NCBI GenBank assembly: GCA_018897105.1
Contig: JAHILF010000041.1
Coordinates: 1 to 64,000, forward strand
Reading direction: 5' to 3'
From: Pseudomonadota bacterium
GTDB lineage: Bacteria; Desulfobacterota; Desulfobulbia; Desulfobulbales; SURF-16
Length of the DNA: 64,000 nt
Part shown: positions 1-7,626 of the stretch, piece by piece
How positions within the stretch are numbered: the stretch's first letter is position 1
How the letters are laid out: each line of letters begins with the position of its first letter
Position numbers and translations under genes: made by a program
The notes under the pieces: model-generated
Database searches by the model: none
Seen by the model: only the letters and a program-made list of their open reading frames with translations
What the model was told of the DNA's origin: nothing

Positions 1-17
1 AAAAACTGACTACACTC

Positions 18-90
18 GTCGTCACCCCGGCGAAGGCCGGGGTCCAGAATTGTCGTAACTACCTGGATTCCGGCCTTCGCCGGAATGACG
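18..90. repeat. Inverted pair of a short dispersed palindromic repeat
   Basis: Positions 21-47 and 63-89 carry the same roughly 27-base element in opposite orientations. Each contains the palindromic core CCGGCGAAGGCCGG or its close variant and ends in a GTC(A/C)-type arm. This GTCATTCCGGCGAAGGCCGG-type element is a familiar dispersed intergenic repeat in many proteobacteria. The pair could fold as one long hairpin or as two small ones. A second, unrelated hairpin (GCAGCAG/CTGCTGC) lies at 152-177. Confidence 0.75.
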
Positions 91-309
91 AACCTGGGCT
101 CAGGCAACCGGCGAAAAGGCTTAAGTTAATGACATTGAGTATCAATATGTAGCAGCAGACTTATAAAAGGCTGCTGCAGGACAGGATATTTTATCGATCT
201 GGCTGATGGGTTTGGCTTTCGCGTTTCCATGCAGAGGATTTACCGCAAGCCGACCTGATCAGACCGATCCGTCTTAGTTGCCGCAAAACACCAGCAGGGA
301 ATGCGAACA

Positions 310-1353
310 ATGCCCAGGATAAAAATTTTCACTGCAAATAATGTTCAACAGTATGGTTTTACCGACCGGGAAATCGAGGCGTTGAACGCTGAATGGGAGC
401 TGAAGGCCGCAGAGCAAGGTCTGGAAGAGCATCTTCCTGAATATTGGCAGGAAGCAAAGAGTCACATGAATGAGAAGCTCACAGGCCGGGTTGCCGTAGT
501 CGTTGAGGAAAACGGATCCAGCCAGCCGGATGGAGGAGAAACGGCCGAGCTGCCTTCTCTTGATGTCAGTCTTGATGATTTTGATCTGGGCGGCGAGGAG
601 GAACTAGCGGCTGTTGATCTGCCCGATGAGGATTTTGAGGTTGAATTTCTTGCCGATGAACCCGCCGAGCTGGAAGCGATTGTCGGCGATGATCTGGAGC
701 TTGAGGTAATCCCTGAAGAGCAGACGGTTTCTTTTGAGGAGCTGGCAGTGGAGGAGGCAGCAGAGGAAGAGCTTGGATCTGGAGAAGATCTGGTATTGGA
801 GGTGGAAGAAGCAGTTGAAGAGCTGATTGTTGCCCAGGAAATGGCTGCCGAGGAAGAACCTGTTGCAGAGCCTGCCGCAGTAGCCGAGCTTGAATTGGAG
901 GAAGAGACAATTCACGAGCAAGTTGTTGCAGTTGAAGAGATGTCGGAAGAGGAACAACCTGCCGAAGAGCTTGAATTGGGTGAAGAAGAAGCAATTCACG
1001 AGCAAGCCGTTGCTGTTGAAGAGATGATTGAGGAAGAGCAACCTGTCGAACAGCCTGCAGCAGTTGCAGAGTTGGAGCTTGAGGAGGATGAAGCCTTCCA
1101 GGAGCAGGCGGTTGCCGTTGAAGAGATGGTGGAAGAGGAACAACCTGCCGAAGAGCCAGCCGAAGAGGAGCCTGCAGCAGAAGAAGAAACGGAATTGGCG
1201 GCGGGAGAAACTGTTCAGGAACAGGGGATTGCTGCCCAAGAAAGTGCCGAGGAGATTGCCGTCGAAGAAAAGCCTGCCCCGGTTGCCGAGCAGGAAAAGA
1301 GATCCTTTTTCGGCAAAATTATGGCAGGACTGAAAAAAATGTTTGGCGGGTAA
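310..1353 (+). CDS. Acidic Glu-rich tandem-repeat protein with a basic amphipathic C-terminal helix
   Basis: Function is not recognised. The first 60 or so residues look like an ordinary small helical domain (starting MPRIKIFTANN). The middle, about residues 65-325, is extremely acidic and repetitive: a unit of about 40 residues containing the core VAVEEM.EEEQP recurs three times. The last 18 residues switch to basic and aromatic (KRSFFGKIMAGLKKMFGG) and could form a membrane-binding amphipathic helix, somewhat like the segment after the acidic domain of FtsY, but no GTPase domain follows. The start at 310 is preferred to the ATG at 301 because AGGGA at 296-300 is then at ideal spacing. Long open frames on the opposite strand are by-products of the GAA/GAG repeats. 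Exact copy number may vary between strains. Confidence 0.72.
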   Translation: MPRIKIFTANNVQQYGFTDREIEALNAEWELKAAEQGLEEHLPEYWQEAKSHMNEKLTGRVAVVVEENGSSQPDGGETAELPSLDVSLDDFDLGGEEELAAVDLPDEDFEVEFLADEPAELEAIVGDDLELEVIPEEQTVSFEELAVEEAAEEELGSGEDLVLEVEEAVEELIVAQEMAAEEEPVAEPAAVAELELEEETIHEQVVAVEEMSEEEQPAEELELGEEEAIHEQAVAVEEMIEEEQPVEQPAAVAELELEEDEAFQEQAVAVEEMVEEEQPAEEPAEEEPAAEEETELAAGETVQEQGIAAQESAEEIAVEEKPAPVAEQEKRSFFGKIMAGLKKMFGG

Positions 1354-1780
1354 GCAAATCCCCCGATTTTGGAGATTATGATTGGCCTGGCAATGACTCA
1401 AATCAACACAAGAAAATTATTATTTTTGTCCGTTCTTCTTTCTCCTTTTTCTTGAGAGACCAGGCTGTTGGGGATGGTATCTACGTATATTAACAGTAGA
1501 TCTAATAACCTGATGATAGTTTGACATTTTCAGATGTAAGATGTGGCAATATTAACGGCCTGATAACCTGCCGCAAAAATACGTGGCACATTCCTGACAG
1601 CCACTTCGAAATTTGGAACGGAGTAATGAACTTTGCAAAATCGCCATTTTTTTGAGGTTAATTAGATGGTTCGAGGTTTATTTCTCATTAATTCATTACC
1701 AAAAAATAAATCTTTTCCCCCCTTTCTCTTTTTCTGCTTCGAACGTCTTGTTAAAAGTAAAACTGTAACAGTCTTTAAAA
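1354..1780. other. Intergenic stretch without a convincing gene
   Basis: The stretch lies between the acidic protein and the end of the TIR gene. A 25-codon frame at 1377-1454 reads like the start of an exported protein (TRKLLFLSVLLSPFS followed by a stop) and may be a gene remnant. Nothing else looks coding and no strong terminator is visible. Confidence 0.4.
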
Positions 1781-2461
1781 TCACAACACGTTAGCATGCC
1801 AAGTCCACTCTCTACCATCTATGTTTTGCGCCTCTCCAGTTAATTCATTTCCCACCAATATCGCCCGGTATTGAGAATATTTGTCATTAAACTCCATATA
1901 AAAATTAGAGCCTGCTTGGCGCCATTTGCCATTTTGCAATATTACATTGAATTCTGTAGATTCAACGATTCCATTTTTTTTTAATAGAAACTCCCATCGA
2001 TCACCATCTGAATCAAAAGCTACCCATTTGGTGCCAGAAAGATCTGCTACTGAGGTTTCCTTTGGAATAAAGGTAAATACTTTGTTGAGTTTCCTAAATC
2101 CTCCTTCCCAGTCTGGAAACAGATCAACCCAGTGAAGCCTTTTGAGTGCGGGATCTTTCGGATAACATGTTTCAACTCTTACAGGAATCAAAAAAACTTG
2201 CGAGAAAGGGATTGTCTCAAGCGTATCAAGCCCTTTTTTCAATTCTTTCTGCACATAACCTCTTTTCTCCAAGGAGTAATGTGACAATAATGCAATAAAG
2301 TATTTGCATTTCCCTATTGCTGCTTCTATTGTTTGTTCCCAATCTTGTCCTGGCTGAATGCATTCCTCGTCAAACCACGGAGCGTGTCCTTCCATTAACA
2401 GTCTGTTATATAATTTCCGCGCTTTTTCACCGTCCTCTTTGGCATAACTGATAAATATCAT
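1781..2461 (-). CDS. TIR-domain protein with a C-terminal beta-rich domain
   Basis: The N-terminal 130 residues are a TIR domain of the bacterial TIR_2 type: strand A is MIFISYAKED, followed by WFDEE near 29-33 and PGQDWEQTIEAAI. Glu42 (in DWEQ) aligns with the catalytic glutamate of NAD-cleaving TIR domains, so NADase or ADP-ribose-cyclising activity is plausible. Residues 140-226 form a separate small domain rich in Trp, Gly and alternating hydrophobics (GTKWVAF, WEF, GREWTWHA), probably a lipocalin-like beta barrel of unknown ligand. There is no signal peptide or membrane segment, so the protein is cytoplasmic. GGAGGTG precedes the ATG at 2461. It lies 65 bases downstream of the GalT-like gene on the same strand and is probably co-transcribed. 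TIR domains in such settings are often effectors or signal producers of anti-phage systems; that role is inferred. Confidence 0.8.
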   Translation of the reverse strand: MIFISYAKEDGEKARKLYNRLLMEGHAPWFDEECIQPGQDWEQTIEAAIGKCKYFIALLSHYSLEKRGYVQKELKKGLDTLETIPFSQVFLIPVRVETCYPKDPALKRLHWVDLFPDWEGGFRKLNKVFTFIPKETSVADLSGTKWVAFDSDGDRWEFLLKKNGIVESTEFNVILQNGKWRQAGSNFYMEFNDKYSQYRAILVGNELTGEAQNIDGREWTWHANVL

Positions 2462-2526
2462 CTACACCTCCATTACTTGGCATGCATTTCGTGTAATGCT
2501 AATGCCCTTCATGAAATCCCATCTAA

Positions 2527-3684
2527 CTACTTGTCGCCATCATTGGCAGGCGTTCCTCGTTTGTTTTTATATTGTTCTTTCTTAGTGTTGTTAGATTCGG
2601 TTGTTCCGGTTTTATCATTGCTGGTAAGTAAGTTATAGGCTTCGTCTGGGTCAAAAAGGCTTGCGTTCCCAACAAGTTCTACCCAGTTTATTTCCTTTGT
2701 CTCGCCACCTGTATATCTCTTAAATTCTTCCGCTATTTTTGAGGGCGGTGTATCAACCACATTCACACCCCTAATTTCATACAGCGCTGTCATATTTACC
2801 CGCGGAACAAAATGCACCATCAATGGCTCGATTTTTTTATTGTCGGGCGAATTAGTAAATACGATATTGAGATTTTGTATTCCAAGGGAAAGGTATTTTT
2901 GCACAACTGCATGTCCTACGGTGGCAAATATCTTTAAATCTTCATCTGTTATTTCGCAGATATCATATTTATCAATAAAATACATATCCAAGGCATATTG
3001 CCCCATTGGCGTCCAAGGCGCCACAATTCTTACTTTGTCAGTTTCGTGGATTATCAAATCAGCCCATCGAAGTTCTTCGAAGTATAAGTTAAGAGCATTA
3101 TCAGATATCGATCGTGGGTTTAGCACGACTTCCCATCCGTACTGTGCATGAAAATGAGGGATGGATTGACCTGCCAATCTTCCAAAATTAAAACCAACAA
3201 CCATCCTCATTTGATCGGGGATTTTTCGTAATAAATCCTCCTCAACACCCTTGTTTGTATGTCCCCTCTGACTCCTGTACTCATTTCCCCTTTTAATGCA
3301 TCCTTTGAGCAACCAAAATAAATCTAGCTTTTCGAGTTCGGATAATTTTGAGCGATGGATCATTTTTTCTCTTATTGCTTTGTCGCTGTTCCACATGAAC
3401 ACAACACGCTGATCGCCAGGCAGATATGGGAAATCATTTAAAAAATCTCCACACCTTTCAGGAATAATTTCTTCAAACTCTGAGGTTCCTGGTGGCTTCA
3501 ATGAAGGGTCGCATAAAATACAACTTTTAGGGCCTCTCTTATCATTCATTTCATCTTGTCGTTCTCTTCCCGCTTTTAAGGCTCTCTTTCTTGAAAGCGC
3601 AGAAGGTACAACTGATAGAATATCGCTATGAATATCTATGTCACCAGGCAGACTATTTGTCTTAAGCAAATAAAAACTTTGCAT
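2527..3684 (-). CDS. GalT/HIT-superfamily nucleotidyltransferase- or phosphorylase-like protein
   Basis: The protein of 385 residues follows the plan of galactose-1-phosphate uridylyltransferase. A CILC pair at 55/58 matches the zinc-binding CxxC of GalT, NDFPYL at about 83-88 matches the conserved NxFP region, and the active-site motif PHFHAQ at 176-181 corresponds to HPHGQ, making His179 the candidate nucleophile. A second conserved histidine lies in VHFVPR in the C-terminal half. The last 40 residues are charged and probably disordered. Overall divergence makes a housekeeping Leloir role unlikely and no gal genes are near; a nucleotide such as a dinucleoside polyphosphate or a TIR product is a possible substrate (inference). 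Start at 3684 is chosen over the ATG at 3756 because GGAG lies 7 bases before it and it directly follows the stop of a small ORF. It is upstream of the TIR gene in one operon. Confidence 0.68.
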   Translation of the reverse strand: MQSFYLLKTNSLPGDIDIHSDILSVVPSALSRKRALKAGRERQDEMNDKRGPKSCILCDPSLKPPGTSEFEEIIPERCGDFLNDFPYLPGDQRVVFMWNSDKAIREKMIHRSKLSELEKLDLFWLLKGCIKRGNEYRSQRGHTNKGVEEDLLRKIPDQMRMVVGFNFGRLAGQSIPHFHAQYGWEVVLNPRSISDNALNLYFEELRWADLIIHETDKVRIVAPWTPMGQYALDMYFIDKYDICEITDEDLKIFATVGHAVVQKYLSLGIQNLNIVFTNSPDNKKIEPLMVHFVPRVNMTALYEIRGVNVVDTPPSKIAEEFKRYTGGETKEINWVELVGNASLFDPDEAYNLLTSNDKTGTTESNNTKKEQYKNKRGTPANDGDK

Positions 3685-3685
3685 T

Positions 3686-3841
3686 TCAATTCTCCATATC
3701 AATCGGAATAATTGTTTGAATGCTAAACAAGAAAAAACCTTTTTTGCCGACATCAATTATGCTGCCCTGACCTTCTTTTGGATCAGGCAAGATCTCGGTC
3801 ATAAACTTCCTGTCTGCGGTAATGCGATTTTTTTGACTCAT
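3686..3841 (-). CDS. Small ORF of 51 residues, coupled to the GalT-like gene
   Basis: An open frame of 51 codons whose TGA stop is one base before the ATG of the GalT-like gene, the classic arrangement for translational coupling. The ATG at 3841 has no clear ribosome site, but an internal ATG at residue 14 is preceded by AGGA at 5 bases and would give a 38-residue product starting MTEILPDPKEG. The product has a charged N-terminus and a hydrophobic FFLFSIQTIIPI segment near the end. No family is recognised. It could be a real small component of the operon or only a leader peptide. Confidence 0.42.
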   Translation of the reverse strand: MSQKNRITADRKFMTEILPDPKEGQGSIIDVGKKGFFLFSIQTIIPIDMEN

Positions 3842-3915
3842 TTGTTTTATTGATTATGTTGCTTCTTTTTACCCAAAAAAGACTCCCCTTACCCGACTGG
3901 GCTGTTTTTTTAAGG

Positions 3916-4568
3916 TCAACCTCGGTTCCCCGATTGGAGCCTTCGTCTCACAGCTATCATTCCCGTGAGGCTTGGTGCCAAGAGCAAAATGGAGGCTGGT
4001 CCAGGCACTGGAGCAGCCGGAGAATACTGGAAGTTGTCGAACCAAATGGCGTCCGCCCCATTTATTGCGAGTCCCACCCGAGCTATGTTCGCGCTTTCAG
4101 ACACGAACCCGTTGAACCCATACAGATAGGGGCCATTATCGCCTCCTGAAGCCAAAAGGTCGAACGTACCAAGCAAAGTTAGGCTTGGTCGTAAAAGGAT
4201 AGAATTGTTCCTGAGAACTCTACGTCTCCGCTCCAGAAAGCGACACCACGAACCGAAGTTGTGAACTCAGCTGCCCAACCGCCGCCGCCAGCATTATTTT
4301 GGAAGACAGTGAACATGCTGTTCGCGCCTTGATAGGGGAATTGGGCTATTGTAAATGGAGAGCCACCATTGAAATCAACAAAAGTGACACCAGGATAACG
4401 GTTACGACTGGACCGAGGAAACCTTCAAAGTCAGCCAGGCCCCATGTACCAACTTCGCTCTGCCATAAAGACTCGTCCGTGACAGTTAGGATTGACGCGG
4501 TAGTAGCCCACTTTGCATCACTAAAAACGCCACCGCAACTCCGAGGATTATGCTTAGCTTTTTCATTC
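3916..4568 (-). pseudogene. Decayed PEP-CTERM exported protein gene
   Basis: The gene starts at 4568 with a clear AAGGAGG site and a signal-peptide-like start (MKKLSIILGVAVAFL). It ends at 3916 with a typical PEP-CTERM sorting signal: the motif VPGPASILLLA, a hydrophobic stretch and a terminal RRR cluster. Between them the reading frame changes at least three times and stops occur. Recognisable fragments include NAGGGGWAAEF, GVAFWSGDVEFSG and LLASGGDNGPYLYGF in different frames. Intact members are exported and anchored or released by an exosortase (EpsH/XrtA type). The fragments suggest the host lineage has or had an exosortase system; none is in this window. Confidence 0.8.
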
Positions 4569-4840
4569 TTCGTACCTCCTTATTTGATAATGTTTCTTCT
4601 CGTATTATCCGCCGATTCCTTTTACTTGTTAAGGGCTTTTAAAATAAAATGTAGCCGATTTTATTATTTATCAAGCGCAAGATAATTTCCCGGTGACCAC
4701 ACTGCAAAAATTTGAAAATTACCTAATAAATAAGCAAATTGTTGAGGACAACCAGCGGGTTTCGTTAAGGAAACAGCATATTTATCTCTACTGAATTAAG
4801 CATGTTGTCGCCTGGATTCCGTTTCCACCTAAAAACACAA

Positions 4841-4874
4841 AACCGGGCTGCCATCATCAGGTAACCCGGCTTTT
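4841..4874. terminator. Bidirectional terminator-like hairpin
   Basis: CCGGG at 4843-4847 pairs with CCCGG at 4865-4869, with partial pairing extending inward. T runs follow on both strands: TTTTC to the right on plus, TTTTGTG on minus. Confidence 0.5.
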
Positions 4875-5345
4875 CTTAAGAATATCCATGTCATTTAATC
4901 CCCACCACGCAGCAGGTTTGACTTTTTTCAACTATCCTGACAAATTCTTACAATGAGATTGCTTATTTGCAAATAGGGCAAATTGCCGCAGCTCTGGTGG
5001 TGTAATTCCCTATTGTTGCCCAGAAAAAAAGATAGGTGATTCGCAGGTATTCTTCGCCTTGGAAGTAAATCAAATCTTTTTGTTTCCATTGGATGTGGCA
5101 ACCTTAACGGTTTCAACAAAACCGCAGGTTGACATTCTTCCTGAATTCTTAACCCCCTCTATATCCGGAAATAGCAGCAACCACGCCTTTCCAATAGTTC
5201 AAAATCTTCCCCTTCTAACAATTTTATACCCTCAGGAAGTAAAGATATCCCATTTTGAGAAAAGTGAAGAAGTTTCCAAAGCAGGGCCGGGCTTAGTACA
5301 CAGTAGTCGGCATTTCGCCCCCTTTTCTTTTTTGAAAAGACTTTG
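4875..5345. other. Intergenic region, no supported gene
   Basis: The frames here (63 codons on minus, 96 codons on plus) have no ribosome site, no protein-like composition and no recognisable motif. The region separates the decayed PEP-CTERM gene from the toxin-antitoxin promoter. Confidence 0.45.
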
Positions 5346-5375
5346 TTGACATGCGACTAAATTTGGTTTTAATAT
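5346..5375 (+). promoter_or_regulatory. Sigma-70 promoter of the toxin-antitoxin pair
   Basis: TTGACA at 5346-5351 and TAATAT at 5370-5375 are separated by 18 bases, a near-consensus promoter. Direct copies of GCGACTAA(A)T lie at 5353 (inside the spacer) and at 5399 (overlapping the antitoxin start), and could be operator half-sites for autoregulation. Confidence 0.65.
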
Positions 5376-5405
5376 AGTCCTACACCCTTTACATGGAGGC
5401 GACTA

Positions 5406-5681
5406 ATGAGATTATCTGACCAAATTAAGCCAATCAGCTACTTAAAGGCGCATGCTGCCGAGATCATACGAAATTTTGAAGAAAAAGGTGATCCGCTTAT
5501 CATTACCCAAAACGGAGAAGCTAAAGTCGTCATCCAGGGTATCAAGAGTTACGAGGAAACCCAGGAAACCATGGCTTTGCTTAAAATTCTTGCCCTTGGG
5601 AGTCGTCAGATTGAAGAAGGCAAAGTAGTTTCCGCAACTGAAGCAATAAACCGTCTCCGTAGAAAAAAGGAATCGATCTAG
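5406..5681 (+). CDS. Phd/YefM-family antitoxin
   Basis: A 91-residue protein with the Phd/YefM layout. The N-terminal DNA-binding part (SDQIKPISYLKAHAAEIIRNF) is followed by the conserved PLIITQNGEAKVVIQ segment and a charged C-terminal tail that would wrap the toxin. GGAGG lies 6 bases before the ATG. The stop codon overlaps the toxin start by one base, so the two are translationally coupled. Known family behaviour is to neutralise the toxin and to repress the operon, fitting the repeated GCGACTAA sites around the promoter. Confidence 0.9.
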   Translation: MRLSDQIKPISYLKAHAAEIIRNFEEKGDPLIITQNGEAKVVIQGIKSYEETQETMALLKILALGSRQIEEGKVVSATEAINRLRRKKESI

Positions 5682-6007
5682 TGATTTTCACGGTTCTGCT
5701 CACTGAAGACGCCGCCGCTGACCTCAAAGACATCTACACATACATTTCAGAACACGACTCGGCAAACAATGCGGAGTATGTGCTTGATGAGATCGAGAAA
5801 AAATTTGTCAGCTTGAGTGAATTGCCGGAGCGGGGAGCGTACCCGAAAGAGCTTATAGCTCTGGGAATTCGTGATTATCGGGAGGTTTTTTTCAAGCCAT
5901 ATCGCCTAATCTATCGGATTGTCGAAGCAAATGTCTATGTCTACCTCATTGCTGATGGCCGCCGTGACATGCAAACGCTCCTCCAGCGGAGATTGCTGGG
6001 GATGTGA
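5681..6007 (+). CDS. RelE/ParE-family toxin
   Basis: A 108-residue protein starting with GTG inside TAGTG, overlapping the antitoxin stop by one base. The ParE pattern is clear: LTEDAAADLKDIYTYI helix at the start, LSELPERGAYPKEL, then FFKPYRLIYRIVEANVYVYLIADGRRDMQTLLQRRLL at the end, given here as family landmarks (YRLIYRI, DGRRDM, LLQRRL). ParE members poison gyrase, RelE members cut mRNA on the ribosome; the C-terminal DGRRDM..LL..R pattern favours ParE. All expected parts are intact, so the pair is probably functional. Confidence 0.9.
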   Translation: MIFTVLLTEDAAADLKDIYTYISEHDSANNAEYVLDEIEKKFVSLSELPERGAYPKELIALGIRDYREVFFKPYRLIYRIVEANVYVYLIADGRRDMQTLLQRRLLGM

Positions 6008-6349
6008 TGGCCGCAACATATAGGTCTAACCTTAATCATGCACATGATTTCACCCCTGAGATATGCCTGCAAAGCGGCATCAGCGGACGAAGCACATGAT
6101 GGAGATCAGCTCGATTACCGGGGTTTCAGTCCCGAAGAGAGACCCGAATTCGGCTTTTCCGCAAGGCGCTTTTAACCAAGGAGAAGTTCTCCCTTTCTCT
6201 CTCCCTAGGGGTTCCGAAGCAAACCAGCCCGCAGAAAGCCATTGACATCCATCAGGGCGTCGGCTATTGATTTTTTTATATCCTTATCACCACGTTGCCC
6301 GCTAAGGCCGGGTTTGGATTTCTTTACGAATATCCCCATCGCAAACCTA
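6008..6349. other. Intergenic region before the GC-rich pair
   Basis: No supported gene. A 60-codon frame at 6063 has no ribosome site. The long glycosidase frame runs back to 6242 but that part has no signal-peptide or domain character. Composition becomes GC-rich from about 6400. Confidence 0.4.
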
Positions 6350-7585
6350 ATGATCACGAAATTATCAGCATTGCTTCTTTTCTTTGTGTATTGTCTGTCT
6401 GCCGGCGAGGCGTTAGCTTCCGGTAAAACGGCCCAAATCCATCCCGACACCCCCCAACCGCGCCGTTTTGTGGTCCAAGGCGTTCGCCTTATCGACCGCG
6501 TAGGTGACAAGCCGGTTTTTTTCCGCGGCATGGGCTACTCGCCGTATCTGACGGGCGAGACCCCGCAACAGGGTGCCGGGCCGGGCAACGACGGGCGATA
6601 TCCCGGGCACCTCGTATTACTCAAGGAGATGGGGGTGAATTACCTCCATGTCTTTCCCCTGCGCATGCCGGCCAACTTCTTCGCCGCCCTTGACGACACC
6701 GATCTGGTGTACGGTCAGGATATCTGGATCGACCCCTTCACCCCTGACCTGCTGGACGAGAAATACCTGGCGGAAACCTTCGCCGGCATCAAGCAGGTGA
6801 TCGACCATACTTACGCCGTCGGCCGGCCGGAGCGTTTGGTGCTGTTCTCCGTCGGCGATGAGTTGCAGGCAGCCACGGTGGAAAGCACCAACAAACTCCA
6901 CCCCGAGGTGCGCGACTATAAGGGCAAACACCTGACCGTGACGGGGCGCAGCCCAAGCGAGGTCGCCCTGGCCCGTCTCATCGACGACGCCATGGACTAC
7001 GAGCTGGCCCGCTACGGCCAGCGCCACCTCTATGCGCACACCAGTTGGACCCACATCGGTCCCATTGCCGACCGTCCCGACCTGGATGTTCCCCGCGAGC
7101 ATGTGCTGGTACCGGACATGGGCGATCTCCTCTGCATGAACGTCTACACCTATGCCAATGGCGTATTGAGTTCGCCGCCCGGCTCTGTAACCGGGACCAC
7201 CTTCCAGGGCTATCTTGAGGAGCTGGCAGCCACCACCAGGCTGCCGATACTGGTGACACAGGTGGGTCTTTCCACCTCCCCGATCATGCCCAAGCCCGAG
7301 GTGATCGATTACGGCGGCCATAAGCCGGAAAACGTCGCCAAGGTTTTCCGCTCGGTGTGGCAGGATATCCGCACCGCGCGCCTGCGCGACCATTTCTGCG
7401 GCCTGGTCTTTTTCGAATTCCAGGACGAATGGTGGAAGATCGGCTGGGCTCCGGACGACGAGGTCCGGCACGAACCGGCTGACCCAGAGGAGTGGTTCGG
7501 CCTCTTCGAGTTGGGCGAGGGCAACCGGTTGATCCCGAAAGGAGATCTCCCCGCCGTGGTGCGGAGTCTTTTTAGCCAACCCTGA
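6350..7585 (+). CDS. Exported TIM-barrel glycoside hydrolase- or glucanosyltransferase-like protein
   Basis: The ATG at 6350 gives a good signal peptide (MITKLSALLLFFVYCLSAGEALA) and a mature protein of about 390 residues, so export to the periplasm is expected. The fold is a TIM barrel of the GH2/GH5/GH72-like clan: PVFFRGMGYSPYL at the first strand, LKEMGVNYLHVFP, LFSVGDEL at the strand that normally carries the acid/base Glu, and a terminal FFEFQDEWWKIG. At the strand usually reading TEFG or TEVG, where the nucleophile sits, this protein reads VTQVGLSTSP, so the catalytic Glu may be Gln. It is 42 bases upstream of an LTA-synthase-like gene and the two share unusually GC-rich codons. A role in making or trimming a periplasmic glucan is inferred. 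Confidence 0.68.
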   Translation: MITKLSALLLFFVYCLSAGEALASGKTAQIHPDTPQPRRFVVQGVRLIDRVGDKPVFFRGMGYSPYLTGETPQQGAGPGNDGRYPGHLVLLKEMGVNYLHVFPLRMPANFFAALDDTDLVYGQDIWIDPFTPDLLDEKYLAETFAGIKQVIDHTYAVGRPERLVLFSVGDELQAATVESTNKLHPEVRDYKGKHLTVTGRSPSEVALARLIDDAMDYELARYGQRHLYAHTSWTHIGPIADRPDLDVPREHVLVPDMGDLLCMNVYTYANGVLSSPPGSVTGTTFQGYLEELAATTRLPILVTQVGLSTSPIMPKPEVIDYGGHKPENVAKVFRSVWQDIRTARLRDHFCGLVFFEFQDEWWKIGWAPDDEVRHEPADPEEWFGLFELGEGNRLIPKGDLPAVVRSLFSQP

Positions 7586-7626
7586 TCGTCAAAATCCGTT
7601 TTTTCAGTCGACTGGAGTCCGCACCC

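Noticed and set aside
604..1401. Long minus-strand frame opposite the acidic repeat protein
   Set aside because: It is the complement of GAA/GAG repeats, giving Leu/Phe-rich sequence without a ribosome site.
5059..5349. 96-codon plus-strand frame before the toxin-antitoxin pair
   Set aside because: No ribosome site, no recognisable motif, and its end overlaps the antitoxin promoter.
6617..7579. 320-codon minus-strand frame
   Set aside because: Shadow of the GC-rich glycosidase gene on the other strand, which has a signal peptide and clear motifs.
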